From Variovorax ginsengisoli (GTDB lineage: Bacteria; Pseudomonadota; Gammaproteobacteria; Burkholderiales; Burkholderiaceae_C): a DNA stretch of 64,000 bases. Of this stretch, positions 8,668-17,490 are shown in pieces (positions within the stretch are counted from its first letter, which is position 1; each line of letters begins with the position of its first letter). The notes beneath the pieces are model-generated. The model was not told where the DNA came from. It saw only the letters and a program-made list of their open reading frames with translations, and searched no databases. The stretch spans positions 124,001 through 188,000 of the forward strand of contig NZ_JAUSRO010000011.1 of assembly GCF_030811835.1 (NCBI RefSeq), given 5' to 3'. The translations under genes were made by a program, and so were the position numbers.

Positions 8668-10875
8668 CTACTTCGCCACGTGGCCGTAGCAGGCCTTGAG
8701 CGCGGTGTAGTCGTAGAAGTGCTGCGTGGCGGCCACCTTGGCGCCATCGCAGGCGGCCTGGAAGTCGGTCTCTTTCTCGTTGTAGAGCATCTTCACCAGC
8801 AGCCGGCCGCTGCCGTTGCCGTACACGTCCCACTGCATGTTGGCAGCCATCGGCGACACGTACTCGCCGCGCCAGGCATTGCTGTCGTAGCTGAAGGTCG
8901 ATGCCTTGGGCACCTGCTGCACCATGCCCTTCATGCCCATGCGGACTGCGAACGGCATCAGGATCTCGGCGTGTGCGAAGCGCAGCTTGGCCGCATGCGA
9001 CAGGTCGCCACGCGCGATGGCGTCGACCTCGTTGAACATGTCGTCGACCAGGATCTGCGCCATGCGGTAGTTGATGTCGCCCTTCTCCGTCATGCCCGGG
9101 CCCTTGTCGTAGAAGTCGGAGCCGTCGTTGAGCGCCGCGAAGAAGCGGGCCTGCGCTACCGGCATGTAGGCCGTGAAGTCGACGCCGGCCTCGGCCCTCA
9201 TGGCGGGCGCGATCACGTACAGCTCGTAGAGCAGCGAGCCAGCATCGCCCAGGCTCTTGATGGTGGTCTTGCCGTCGCCGTTGAGGCTGGGCGCGAACCT
9301 GCCGTCGTCGCTGGTGTAGGTGAAGGTTCCGCTGTTGGCGAAGCTGTAGCTGCCGTCCGCGATCTTGTCGACGAAGCTTTTGGCGAACAGCCGTTCGAGC
9401 AGCACGCGGCCGGCGGCTGCCGCATCGGGCGTGAGCGTCAGGCCGCTCTGCTTGGCCAGCAGGTCGGCATCGCTGCTCTTGTAGGCCTGGTAGGCCTGGC
9501 TGTCCCGGTAGGTCGTGGAGAGCGGATCGGTGCTCTTGGTCACCAAATCGGTCGCCTTCACCAGCTTGTGAAAGTACAGCAGGAAACGGTTGGTGCCTGC
9601 GGGCTGTGCGACGGCGGTGCCGGTGTCCGGGTAAGGCGCCGGCGCCGCCGGGTAGACGACCAAGGGCGCCAGCGCAGGCTGCGCACTCTTGAGCGACTGC
9701 ACGAAGAAGTTGCCGCTGTCGACCGCACGGTCCACGCCCGAGGTCACGGTCACGATCTGGCGCGGCGCGCTGCCGGCTGCATCACCCACCTGCTTCCAGT
9801 AGGCCGGCAGGCGTTGCAGCATGCGCGCCGCGAGTTGCGTGTGTTCGCCGATGCCGACCTGCGTCTCGTTGCCATAGCCCGGTGTGGAGATGCCGGTCAC
9901 GCCGTAGCCCAGCAGGAAGTTCGCCTTCATGATCTTCAGCACGTCGGGGCCGAGCCGGGCGCCGAGCGGCGTGAGCGCGCCATCGTCCTGCGCCTTCTTC
10001 CACATGTTGTAGACCGCCAGGTCGTACTTGAGACTGGACAGCCCGCGCGAGCCATGCCGCGCGATCAGCTCTGTATAGACCGGTGAAAAGCCTGCGGGTG
10101 CAGCCTCATAGGTGCTGGTGTCCTGCTGTGCGCGGTACGGTGCCTTGGTCTGGTAGTAGCGATCGGTCAGTGCCGCGGCAGCCAGCAGCGTGCGGACGTC
10201 GCCGCTGTCGGTGGTGGCGGTCGCAAAGGCGGTGCGGATGCGCTGCAGGCCGTCGTCGGAGGCCGATTTCAGCGCCGCCTTCACGGTGGCGTCGGCCTCG
10301 TCGTTGAAGTCGGTCAGCAGCTTGGCGGCCGGTACACCGACCGCGAGCGCGACCTTGGCCACCGCCGCATCGAAGCCGAGGCCGTTGGACTCCATCTCCT
10401 CGACCACCGCGGTTGAATGGAAGTCGATCACGCCCGGCGCCTCCTTGGGCGCGCGCAACACCATGTGTTGCGAGACGGCCTGGGTGCTGCGCGTCGCCGG
10501 ATCGAGTTCCAGCGCATCGGTACCGATCTCGGCCACCAGCGCCGCACCCGAACCGGCCAGCGTGAAGCGGCCCTGCGCGTCGGTGCGCACGGCCGTCTCG
10601 CCGTCGTCGCAGCGGCCGTTGGCATTCAGGTCGAGGCAGACCTTGGCGTTGACGAAGTAGCTGCCAACCACGGCGCCGCTGGTCGAAACGGTGGGAGCCG
10701 GGGCCGGTGAGGTCCCCGTACCGCCCGCAGGCGTGGTGGCGGTGCCGGCTGCGGGAGACGCGGTGTCGGACGAGCCGCCACAGGCGGCCAGCAGGCCGGT
10801 ACAGGCGCAGAGCGCAAAGAGGACACGCGCGGCTGTGCCGGGCAAGCGCAACAAGGCGCCGGATATATTCTTCAT
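8668..10875 (-). CDS. Secreted histidine acid phosphatase lipoprotein
   Basis: A 735-residue lipoprotein with lipobox LLAACGG. After a Ser/Thr/Pro/Ala linker comes a small Carboxypeptidase-regulatory or SdrD-like domain (VCLDLNANGRCDDGE... TDAQGRFTLAG) at about residues 70-115. The catalytic phosphatase region has the branch-2 histidine phosphatase signature IARHGSRG (near residue 272) and the second catalytic motif LRFAHAEILMPF (near residue 650). It probably releases phosphate from phytate, inositol phosphates or other organic phosphates at the cell surface. It is larger than E. coli AppA-type enzymes. It converges on pdeM with an 18-bp gap. The family is clear; the substrate is not. Confidence 0.85.
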   Translation of the reverse strand: MKNISGALLRLPGTAARVLFALCACTGLLAACGGSSDTASPAAGTATTPAGGTGTSPAPAPTVSTSGAVVGSYFVNAKVCLDLNANGRCDDGETAVRTDAQGRFTLAGSGAALVAEIGTDALELDPATRSTQAVSQHMVLRAPKEAPGVIDFHSTAVVEEMESNGLGFDAAVAKVALAVGVPAAKLLTDFNDEADATVKAALKSASDDGLQRIRTAFATATTDSGDVRTLLAAAALTDRYYQTKAPYRAQQDTSTYEAAPAGFSPVYTELIARHGSRGLSSLKYDLAVYNMWKKAQDDGALTPLGARLGPDVLKIMKANFLLGYGVTGISTPGYGNETQVGIGEHTQLAARMLQRLPAYWKQVGDAAGSAPRQIVTVTSGVDRAVDSGNFFVQSLKSAQPALAPLVVYPAAPAPYPDTGTAVAQPAGTNRFLLYFHKLVKATDLVTKSTDPLSTTYRDSQAYQAYKSSDADLLAKQSGLTLTPDAAAAGRVLLERLFAKSFVDKIADGSYSFANSGTFTYTSDDGRFAPSLNGDGKTTIKSLGDAGSLLYELYVIAPAMRAEAGVDFTAYMPVAQARFFAALNDGSDFYDKGPGMTEKGDINYRMAQILVDDMFNEVDAIARGDLSHAAKLRFAHAEILMPFAVRMGMKGMVQQVPKASTFSYDSNAWRGEYVSPMAANMQWDVYGNGSGRLLVKMLYNEKETDFQAACDGAKVAATQHFYDYTALKACYGHVAK

Positions 10876-10955
10876 GGAGGGTGGCGATGACCGCGAACAG
10901 GAAGCGCGCAGTGTCCGCGTCGCACATGACAGGTCCGTGACCCGTCAAGACGCTC

Positions 10956-11480
10956 TCAGAGCACGACGGGCGCGTCCGGCAGTTCGTTGCGGTCGGCCTC
11001 GCCCTCGGCCAGCGGGAAGTGCGCGACCAGCAGCGCCGACACCTCCTCCAACGCCTGCGTGAGCCCGTCCCCGAAGCGACCTTCTCTGAAGGCCGCGCCC
11101 ATGCGCAGCGTCATCGCGTGCCAGTCGTCGGCGTCGACATGGCGGCCGATGCCGCGGTCGGCCACGATCTCGATCGCGTGTTCGGCCAGCAACAGGTAGA
11201 TGAGCACGCCGTTGTTGTGCTCGGTGTCCCAGACGCGCAGCTTGCCGAACATCATGAGCGCGCGTTCGCGGGCAGGTGCGTCACGCCACAGGTAGGACAT
11301 GGGCAGCCCACCTTCGATGCAGATGCGGATCTCGCCGCTGTGGCGCCGCTCGCTGGCACCCACGCGTTGCGTGAGCGCTTGCAGCAGGTCGGGCGCGATC
11401 AGCCGGTTGGCCGTCGCATCGTCGAGCCAGCGATGCCGGAGCATGCGTGACAGGCGTTGGAACCAGGAGGTCATGCGCAT
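10956..11480 (-). CDS. TPM-domain protein (YgcG-like, second gene)
   Basis: A 174-residue TPM-domain protein that looks cytosolic. Motifs include RRHSGEIRICIEGGLP, FGKLRVWDTEHNNGVLIYLL, IEIVADRGIGRHVD and the C-terminal GDGLTQALEEVSALLVAHFP. The start at 11480 lies one base beyond the stop of the preceding TPM gene, so the two are translationally linked; MTSWFQ at 11474 is an alternative start. It is the last gene of a lemA-TPM-TPM operon that is widely conserved in betaproteobacteria. The molecular function is not established; TPM proteins have been linked to membrane-protein turnover and envelope stress. Confidence 0.85.
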   Translation of the reverse strand: MRMTSWFQRLSRMLRHRWLDDATANRLIAPDLLQALTQRVGASERRHSGEIRICIEGGLPMSYLWRDAPARERALMMFGKLRVWDTEHNNGVLIYLLLAEHAIEIVADRGIGRHVDADDWHAMTLRMGAAFREGRFGDGLTQALEEVSALLVAHFPLAEGEADRNELPDAPVVL

Positions 11481-11481
11481 C

Positions 11482-12435
11482 TCACCAGCTTCCCGAGGCG
11501 CCGCCGCCTCCGAAATTGCCGCCGCCGCCCGAGCTGAAGCCACCCCCTCCGCCGCTCGACCGGCCGCCGCCGAAACCACCGCCCATGCCGCCCATGCCCC
11601 CCATTCCACCGCCGAAACCGCCGCCACGGCCGTCCGTCAGGAACATGGAGCCGAAGAACGTGAACACCATAGCCACCACCACCGCGATGGCCGCCAGCAC
11701 GACACTGGACGTCAGCACCAGCGCGACCGCGCCTGCGCCCACGCCGGTGGCCAGCGTGCCGAGCTTGTTGCCCAGCATCGCGCGCGCCAGGCGTCCGAAG
11801 AACAGCACGCCGACGAAGAGGAAGATGCCGAGTTCGGCCCAGTCACCGCCGAAGCCGCCGACCCCTCGGCCGCGCGCCTCGGTGACGGGACTGGGCACCG
11901 CAGGCAGCGGTTCGCCGGTGATGCGTGCGATGAGCTGGTCGGCCGCCGCATCCAGCCCGCCGGCATAGTCGTCTTTGCGAAAACGCGGCGCCATGGCCGT
12001 GTCGATGATGCGGGCCGCGGCGAGATCCGGCACCGCGCCTTCGAGTGTCTTGGCCACCTCGATGCGCATCTTGCGGTCGTCCTTGGCCACGATCACGAGC
12101 ACGCCGTCGCCCACGTCCTTGCGGCCGATCTTCCAGGCGTTGCCCACGCGATTGGCATAGCTGGCGATGTCTTCGGGCTGGGTGGTCGGCACCATCAGCA
12201 TGACGATCTGCGAGCCCTTCTGCTGCTCGAAAGCAGCCAGCTTGGCGTCGAGCGCCGTGCGCCGGGCCGCCTCGAGTGTGCCGGTCTGGTCGATCACCCG
12301 CGCCGTGAGCGCGGGCACCGGCAGCACGGCCTGCGCCCGTGCGCCGCCGGCCAGCGTGCACAGCAGTGCGAGCAGCGCCAGCGGGACGACGAGGAAGGCT
12401 GCGCAGGCGCTGCGCAACGGGCGCGCCACGTTCAT
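11482..12435 (-). CDS. TPM-domain membrane protein, YgcG family
   Basis: A 317-residue protein with a signal peptide (LVVPLALLALLCTLAGGARAQA). An extracytoplasmic TPM domain follows at about residues 35-180 (VIDQTGTLEAARRTALDAKL, GDGVLVIVAKDDRKMRIEV). Two hydrophobic segments lie near residues 200 and 235. The C-terminal tail is almost entirely Gly with Ser, Phe and Met (GGGFGGGMGGMGGMGGGFGG type), as in YgcG proteins. ATG at 12435 lies 7 bp after the lemA stop. In-frame ORF space extends upstream into lemA but is not coding. Confidence 0.9.
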   Translation of the reverse strand: MNVARPLRSACAAFLVVPLALLALLCTLAGGARAQAVLPVPALTARVIDQTGTLEAARRTALDAKLAAFEQQKGSQIVMLMVPTTQPEDIASYANRVGNAWKIGRKDVGDGVLVIVAKDDRKMRIEVAKTLEGAVPDLAAARIIDTAMAPRFRKDDYAGGLDAAADQLIARITGEPLPAVPSPVTEARGRGVGGFGGDWAELGIFLFVGVLFFGRLARAMLGNKLGTLATGVGAGAVALVLTSSVVLAAIAVVVAMVFTFFGSMFLTDGRGGGFGGGMGGMGGMGGGFGGGRSSGGGGGFSSGGGGNFGGGGASGSW

Positions 12436-12442
12436 GCGCGCG

Positions 12443-13039
12443 TCACTTCTTCGGTGCGCTGAAGTCGACCGTCGGCGGCGTCGAGATCTGCGCTTCGTTC
12501 TGCACGCTGAAGGTGGGCTTGGGCGCATAGCCGAAGACCTTGGCCGTGAGGTTGGTCGGGAAGCTGCGCGCGAGCACGTTGTATTCCTTGACGCTGTCGA
12601 TGTAGCGGTTGCGCGCCACGGTGATGCGGTTTTCAGTGCCTTCGAGGGTCACGCGCAGATCGCGAAAGGCCTGGTTGGCCTGGAGGTTGGGGTACCGCTC
12701 GGACACCACCAGCAGCCGCGACAGCGCGCCCGACAACTCGCCCTGCGCCTGCTGGAACTTGTTGAAGGCCTCGGGATTGTTGAGCGTCTCGGGCGTCACC
12801 TGGACCGAGGTGGCCTTGGCACGCGCCTCGATCACCTTGGTGAGAGTGTCCTGTTCGAACGCTGCCTCGCCCTTGACGGTGGCGACGATGTTGGGCACCA
12901 GATCGGCGCGGCGCTGGTACTGGTTGAGCACTTCGCTCCAGGCCGACTTGCTGGCCTCGTCGAGCGACTGGAACTGGTTGTAGCCGCAGCCGCTGAGCGA
13001 CAGTGCGACCGCGATGATGAAGAGCCAGCGTCGAATCAT
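12443..13039 (-). CDS. lemA: LemA-family lipoprotein
   Basis: A 198-residue protein with an N-terminal hydrophobic segment and lipobox (LSLSGCGYN) followed by the long helical LemA domain (LNQYQRRADLVPNIVATVKG, SRLLVVSERYPNLQANQAFR, LEGTENRITVARNRYIDSVK). LemA proteins are envelope proteins of uncertain role that co-occur with TPM proteins. This is the first gene of the lemA-TPM-TPM operon. Confidence 0.93.
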   Translation of the reverse strand: MIRRWLFIIAVALSLSGCGYNQFQSLDEASKSAWSEVLNQYQRRADLVPNIVATVKGEAAFEQDTLTKVIEARAKATSVQVTPETLNNPEAFNKFQQAQGELSGALSRLLVVSERYPNLQANQAFRDLRVTLEGTENRITVARNRYIDSVKEYNVLARSFPTNLTAKVFGYAPKPTFSVQNEAQISTPPTVDFSAPKK

Positions 13040-13153
13040 GTGTCTATTTCCCTTGAAAGAAGCGTTGCCGCCGGCACCCGGCGTGCCCGGTCACGGCGCA
13101 AAGGTAGCATACCGGTCTGTTCTCCAGCCATCGAGCCTCCGCGCATCCAAGCC

Positions 13154-13606
13154 ATGCCCACCAAGACCAAGCTCAGCGCCGCCGCCCTCGGCGGCACGGC
13201 CGACGACACCGAAGCGGCCTTCTACGAAGCGCTGCAGCGCGGCGACATCGACGCGCTGATGGCCTGCTGGTCCGATGACGACGAGGTGTTCTGCGTCCAT
13301 CCGGGCGGCCCTCGCCTGGTCGGCACCGGCGCGATCCGCGCGGCGTTCGAGCAGATGTTCGCCAACGGCGCGATCCACGCCTCGCCCGCGCGCGTGCGCA
13401 AGGTGGAGTCGCTCGCGAGCGCGGTGCACAACGTACTCGAACGCATCGAGGTGCTCACGCCCGAAGGCGCGCGCCATGCCTTCGTGCTGGCCACCAACGT
13501 GTATCACAAGACTGCCGAGGGCTGGCGCATGGTCGCCCACCACGCGAGCCCCGGCACGGCGCAGGCGCCCGACGACCTGGACAACACGCGCCAGACCCTG
13601 CACTGA
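13154..13606 (+). CDS. SnoaL-like / nuclear-transport-factor-2-fold protein
   Basis: A 150-residue cytosolic protein. The sequence EAAFYEALQRGDIDALMACW, VFCVHPGGPRLVGTGAIRAA and the closing GWRMVAHHAS match the SnoaL/DUF4440 (YybH-like) pattern of NTF2-fold proteins that bind small ligands or isomerise them. ATG at 13154 is used because conserved sequence begins about 20 residues later. It is divergent from lemA (114-bp gap) and 22 bp upstream of the YheT hydrolase gene, with which it is probably co-transcribed. The substrate cannot be told. Confidence 0.82.
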   Translation: MPTKTKLSAAALGGTADDTEAAFYEALQRGDIDALMACWSDDDEVFCVHPGGPRLVGTGAIRAAFEQMFANGAIHASPARVRKVESLASAVHNVLERIEVLTPEGARHAFVLATNVYHKTAEGWRMVAHHASPGTAQAPDDLDNTRQTLH

Positions 13607-13628
13607 CGGCCGACGCCCTCCTCTGCCC

Positions 13629-14633
13629 ATGAGCGCCATGGACTACATCGCGCCGCGCTGGCTGCCCGGCGGCAACCTGCAGACCATCTGGCCGGCGCTC
13701 TATGCACGCCGCCACGAAGGCACGCCGCCCGCCTACCGGCGCGAGCGCTGGACCACGCCCGACGGCGACTTCATCGACGTCGATTTCCTGGATGCCCCCG
13801 CAGCCGCCGCAGCCACAGGCGGTGCGTGCCCGTTGCTCGTGCTGTTCCATGGCCTCGAAGGCTCCTCGCGCAGCCACTATGCCGAGGCATTCGCGGCGTA
13901 CGCGGCAATGCACGGCTGGGCTTTCGCCGTGCCGCATTTCCGGGGCTGCAGCGGCGAAATCAACCTGGCGCCGCGTGCCTACCATTCGGGCGACTTCGAA
14001 GAGATCGGCTGGGTGCTGCAGCGCCTTCGCGCACAGCACGACGCGGCCGGCGGCGGCCCGATGCTGGCAGCCGGCGTGTCGCTGGGCGGCAACGCCCTGT
14101 TGCGATGGGCCGAAGAGGCCGGCAGCGAGGCCGCGCGCACGGCCCGTGCCGTGGCCGCCATTTCGGCGCCGCTCGACCTGGCCGCTGGCGGCGAGGCGAT
14201 CGGCCGCGGTTTCAACCGGCTGGTCTACACACGCATGTTCCTGGCGACCATGAAGCCCAAGGCGCTGGCCAAGCTGGCGCAGCACCCTGGCCTGTTCGAC
14301 CGCGACCGCCTGCTGGCCGCGCGCGACCTGTATGCCTTCGACGACGTCTTCACCGCCCCGCTGCATGGCTTCAGGAACACCGCGGATTACTGGGCGCGCG
14401 GCTCGGCCAAGCCGCATCTGCACACCATCGACGTGCCCACGCTGGTCGTGAACGCACGCAATGACCCTTTCGTTCCGGCCGCCAGCCTGCCGCGCCAGGC
14501 CGACGTGGGCGCCCATGTGACGCTCTGGCAACCCGCACACGGCGGCCACGTCGGCTTTGCGCAGGGTCCGCCCCCCGGCCACGTGCGCGGCCTGCCCGAG
14601 CGCGTGGGCGACTGGCTGGCCCGGCACCTCTAG
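13629..14633 (+). CDS. YheT-family alpha/beta hydrolase
   Basis: A 334-residue hydrolase. The N-terminal family signature APRWLPGGNLQTIWPAL is present. The catalytic triad is recognisable as GVSLGGN (nucleophile Ser), the Asp in NARNDPFVP and the His in HGGHVGFAQG. An oxyanion region FHGLEGSSRSHY and the HFRGCSGEIN motif are also there. Family members are esterases or acyltransferases acting on poorly defined lipid or acyl substrates. ATG at 13629 follows the SnoaL-like gene by 22 bp. Confidence 0.92.
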   Translation: MSAMDYIAPRWLPGGNLQTIWPALYARRHEGTPPAYRRERWTTPDGDFIDVDFLDAPAAAAATGGACPLLVLFHGLEGSSRSHYAEAFAAYAAMHGWAFAVPHFRGCSGEINLAPRAYHSGDFEEIGWVLQRLRAQHDAAGGGPMLAAGVSLGGNALLRWAEEAGSEAARTARAVAAISAPLDLAAGGEAIGRGFNRLVYTRMFLATMKPKALAKLAQHPGLFDRDRLLAARDLYAFDDVFTAPLHGFRNTADYWARGSAKPHLHTIDVPTLVVNARNDPFVPAASLPRQADVGAHVTLWQPAHGGHVGFAQGPPPGHVRGLPERVGDWLARHL

Positions 14634-14687
14634 TGGGCATGCGGCGGCCCCGGCACGGGCGCGACGGGCTGCGGGCACAATGCCTTG

Positions 14688-15221
14688 ATGGACGACATCG
14701 TGAAACAGGCCCTGGCCAAGTGGCCGAACGTGCCCGACTGTTATGGCTGGCTCGGCCTCGACGCACGCGGCAACTGGTACATGCGCGACGACCAGACCCA
14801 GGCCCAAGGGGCGTTCCCCGCGGCCAAAGGTTCGCTGCTGCGGCACGACAAGCTCATCGACTTCATCCAGCGCAACTACGAGCACGACGATGACGGACGC
14901 TGGTTCTTCCAGAACGGGCCGCAGCGCGTGTACGTCGAACTGGAGGCCGCGCCGCTGGTCTGGCGCATCGACGACGACTTTGCCGTCACCAGCCACACGG
15001 GCCAGGACGTCGAACCCACGGCGTGCCTGCTCGACGAAGACGGCAAGCTGTACCTCGCCGCCCCGCTCGGGCTCGGCCTGGTGCATACGCAGGATGTGGG
15101 CATCGCGGCCGAGGCGATCGAGCAGAAGCGGTGGCAGCCACCGGAGACGGTGCAGGCGGCGACCTTGCCGGCGCGCTTCGGGCATGTGCTGAGCCCCGCG
15201 GCGACCCAGCCGAAAGCGTAA
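14688..15221 (+). CDS. Conserved-looking hypothetical protein, 177 aa
   Basis: A soluble protein with a compact aromatic-rich sequence (WPNVPDCYGWLGLDARGNWY, DGRWFFQNGPQRVYVELEAA, WRIDDDFAVTSHTG). I believe similar proteins are conserved as DUF-type proteins in Comamonadaceae but cannot name the DUF with certainty. ATG at 14688 is preferred to the TTG one codon earlier. The gene ends in a strong bidirectional terminator. Spacing from the YheT gene is 54 bp. Confidence 0.75.
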   Translation: MDDIVKQALAKWPNVPDCYGWLGLDARGNWYMRDDQTQAQGAFPAAKGSLLRHDKLIDFIQRNYEHDDDGRWFFQNGPQRVYVELEAAPLVWRIDDDFAVTSHTGQDVEPTACLLDEDGKLYLAAPLGLGLVHTQDVGIAAEAIEQKRWQPPETVQAATLPARFGHVLSPAATQPKA

Positions 15222-15246
15222 AAAAACCGGCCGAGGCCGGTTTTTT
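15221..15246. terminator. Bidirectional Rho-independent terminator
   Basis: A near-perfect hairpin with AAAAAACCGGCC on one side and GGCCGGTTTTTT on the other. The run of T on either strand lets it stop both the hypothetical gene ending at 15221 and the convergent cytochrome c gene ending at 15280. Confidence 0.92.
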
Positions 15247-15279
15247 CAAGTCGCGCACCGGGGTGCCGACGCAGCAGAC

Positions 15280-15957
15280 TTACTTGCCGCTGGCCGCTGC
15301 GGCAGGCGCAGGTGCGGCGGGAGCAGCCGGGGTCGCCGGAGCGGCCGAAGCCGCCGGCATGGCATCGGAAGCCGCTGGTGCGGCGCCGTCGGCTGCAGCG
15401 GCACCGGCTGCCGGACGGTCGGGCACCGGGAACGTGGCACCGCCCGCATTGGCCATGTAGACCACCGCGCGGCCGATTTCGAGGTCTTCGAAATCGCCAC
15501 CACCTTGCGGCGGCATCGCATTCTTGCCCTTGAGCGCATGCTCGAGCAACGTGGCGTAACCCTGGGCCAGGCGCGGGCCCCAGGCTGCGGCGTCGTTCAG
15601 GTGCGGCGCGCCGGGAATGCCGGGTGCGCCATGGCAGGCTACGCATTGGGCCTTGAAGACGGCCTCCCCGGTGGCCAGCGGCCGGTTGGCATCGCGAATC
15701 TCGATGGTGCCGACGCGCTTGAGCCGATCGGCGATTTCTCGATCGCGCGACTCCTGCGACACCCCGTAGAGCGACATGTTGTCACCCTGCGCCACGCCCG
15801 AAGGCCGGTTGCCGGATACCACATAGGACACGAGTCCCACGATGATCGCGATCGGCGCAATGAACGAGAAAAAGACGGCGAGCAGCAGCTGCTTCGGATT
15901 CTTGATCGGGCCGGTGTGGGCGTCGGGGGTAGCCTGGTTATGCGGGTCTGCGCTCAT
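15280..15957 (-). CDS. Membrane-anchored c-type cytochrome (c5-like)
   Basis: A 225-residue protein with one N-terminal transmembrane segment (LLAVFFSFIAPIAIIVGLVSYVVSG). A monohaem cytochrome c domain follows: haem attachment CVACH at about residues 107-111, and the distal Met ligand in KNAMPPQGGGDFEDLEIG. The C-terminus is an Ala/Pro-rich tail of about 50 residues (low complexity) that ends in SGK. It is periplasmic and probably passes electrons to a terminal oxidase. It resembles the cyt c5 proteins common in Burkholderiales. It converges on the hypothetical gene at 14688 across a terminator. Confidence 0.9.
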   Translation of the reverse strand: MSADPHNQATPDAHTGPIKNPKQLLLAVFFSFIAPIAIIVGLVSYVVSGNRPSGVAQGDNMSLYGVSQESRDREIADRLKRVGTIEIRDANRPLATGEAVFKAQCVACHGAPGIPGAPHLNDAAAWGPRLAQGYATLLEHALKGKNAMPPQGGGDFEDLEIGRAVVYMANAGGATFPVPDRPAAGAAAADGAAPAASDAMPAASAAPATPAAPAAPAPAAAASGK

Positions 15958-16032
15958 GGCGTCCTCTCATCGGGGGCTTCTGGGACTTCTAGATCAACGC
16001 GCGATTATAGGGAGCCCCTCGCCACATCCCGG

Positions 16033-17490
16033 TCAGGGGCGCGACACTGGCGCTTCCGGCGTCCAACCGCCGCCCAGCGCCTTGTACAAAAGCACCTGGT
16101 TCTGCAGCTGCAACAGACGCACCTGCACCGCCGACTGCTGCGCGGCGAACAGCGAGCGCTGCGAATCAAGCAGGTCGAGCGAACTGGCAATGCCGTTGCG
16201 GTAGCGCAGGTCCGACAGCTTGAAGCGCACGCCTTCGGCATCGGCCTGCGCACGCAGCGCGCGCACCTGCTCGCCCAGCGTGGCGCGGCCGGCCAGCGCG
16301 TCGGCGACTTCGCGGAACGCCGTCTGGATCGCCTTCTCGTACTGCGCCACCGCGATCTGCTGGCCGGCGCGGGCCGAGTCGAGCGTCGCCTGGTTCGCGC
16401 CCGCATTGAAGATCGGCAGCGTGATCGACGGCGCGAAGGACCAGGCCTTGGTGCCCTTGTCGAACAGGTTGGAGAACTCGCTGCTCGCGGTGCCGATGCT
16501 GGTGGTCAGCGACACCCGCGGGAAGAAGTTGGCGCGGGCCGCACCGATGCTGGCGTTCGCCGCGATCAGTTGCTGTTCCGACGCACGGATGTCCGGGCGC
16601 TCGGTGAGCAGGTCCGACGGCAGGCCGGCAGGCAGGTCGCGCATCGGCGCTGCGGCGTCGAGGCGCAGGGCACCACCCGACAGCGCCTCGGGCGGCACCG
16701 GCGCGCCGAGCAGCAGGGCCAGGGCGTTCTCGTCCTGCGCGCGCTGCCGCTGCTGCTGCGCGTAGGTCGCACGTGCGGTCTCGGCCTGCGAGTTGGCCAG
16801 CTGGTAATCGATCTCGGACACCACGCCGTTGTCGAAGCGCAGCTTGGTCAGGCGCACCGACTCCTCGCGCGTATCGAGCGTCTGGCGCGTGAGCGCGAGC
16901 AGCTCGTCGTCGGCGACCAGCGTGAGCCAGCCGTTGGCGACCGAGGCGATCAGGCTGATCTGCGCCGCCTTGCGCGACTCCTCGGTCGACAGGTACTGCG
17001 CCAGGGCCTGTTCCTTCAAGCTGCCGATGCGGCCGAAGAAGTCGAGCTCCCAGGCCGTGATGCCCAGGTCGACCGAATAGTTCGACGCCACGCTGCCGCC
17101 CAGGCCGAGCGCCTGGTACGGGTTGGGGCTGGAACGCGAACCGCTGGCCGACACGCCGACCGACGGGAACAGCGCCGATCGCTGGACCTGGAACTGCGCG
17201 CGCGCCTGCTCGATGTTGAGCACCGACACCCGCAGATCGCGGTTGTTGGCGAGCGCCGTGCGGATCAGGCCCTGCAGGCGCGGGTCGGTGAAGTAGTCCT
17301 GCCAGGGCACCGTCGCTGCGGCCGGGCCAGCCGGCTGCGCCGGGTCGTTCGGGAACGTGGTCGGCACCGGCGGGGCGGGGCGCTCGTAGGTCGGGATGAG
17401 CGAGCAGCCGGCCAGCAGCGCGGCCGCGGCTACCGCAGTCAGCGCGCTCATTGCGCTCGAGGCGCCGCGAAGGTTGGATCGCTTAGTCAT
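16033..17490 (-). CDS. Outer-membrane efflux lipoprotein, NodT/OprM family
   Basis: A 485-residue outer-membrane channel of the TolC superfamily. Lipobox LLAGCSLIPTYERPAPPVP is followed by two repeated outer-membrane efflux domains. Motifs include YFTDPRLQGLIRTALANNRD, RPDIRASEQQLIAANASIG, FFPRVSLTTSIG and SITLPIFNAG. The start at 17490 overlaps the end of the RND pump gene by 8 bp, so it is the last gene of the acrA-acrB-OM operon. It forms the exit duct of the tripartite pump. Confidence 0.95.
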   Translation of the reverse strand: MTKRSNLRGASSAMSALTAVAAAALLAGCSLIPTYERPAPPVPTTFPNDPAQPAGPAAATVPWQDYFTDPRLQGLIRTALANNRDLRVSVLNIEQARAQFQVQRSALFPSVGVSASGSRSSPNPYQALGLGGSVASNYSVDLGITAWELDFFGRIGSLKEQALAQYLSTEESRKAAQISLIASVANGWLTLVADDELLALTRQTLDTREESVRLTKLRFDNGVVSEIDYQLANSQAETARATYAQQQRQRAQDENALALLLGAPVPPEALSGGALRLDAAAPMRDLPAGLPSDLLTERPDIRASEQQLIAANASIGAARANFFPRVSLTTSIGTASSEFSNLFDKGTKAWSFAPSITLPIFNAGANQATLDSARAGQQIAVAQYEKAIQTAFREVADALAGRATLGEQVRALRAQADAEGVRFKLSDLRYRNGIASSLDLLDSQRSLFAAQQSAVQVRLLQLQNQVLLYKALGGGWTPEAPVSRP

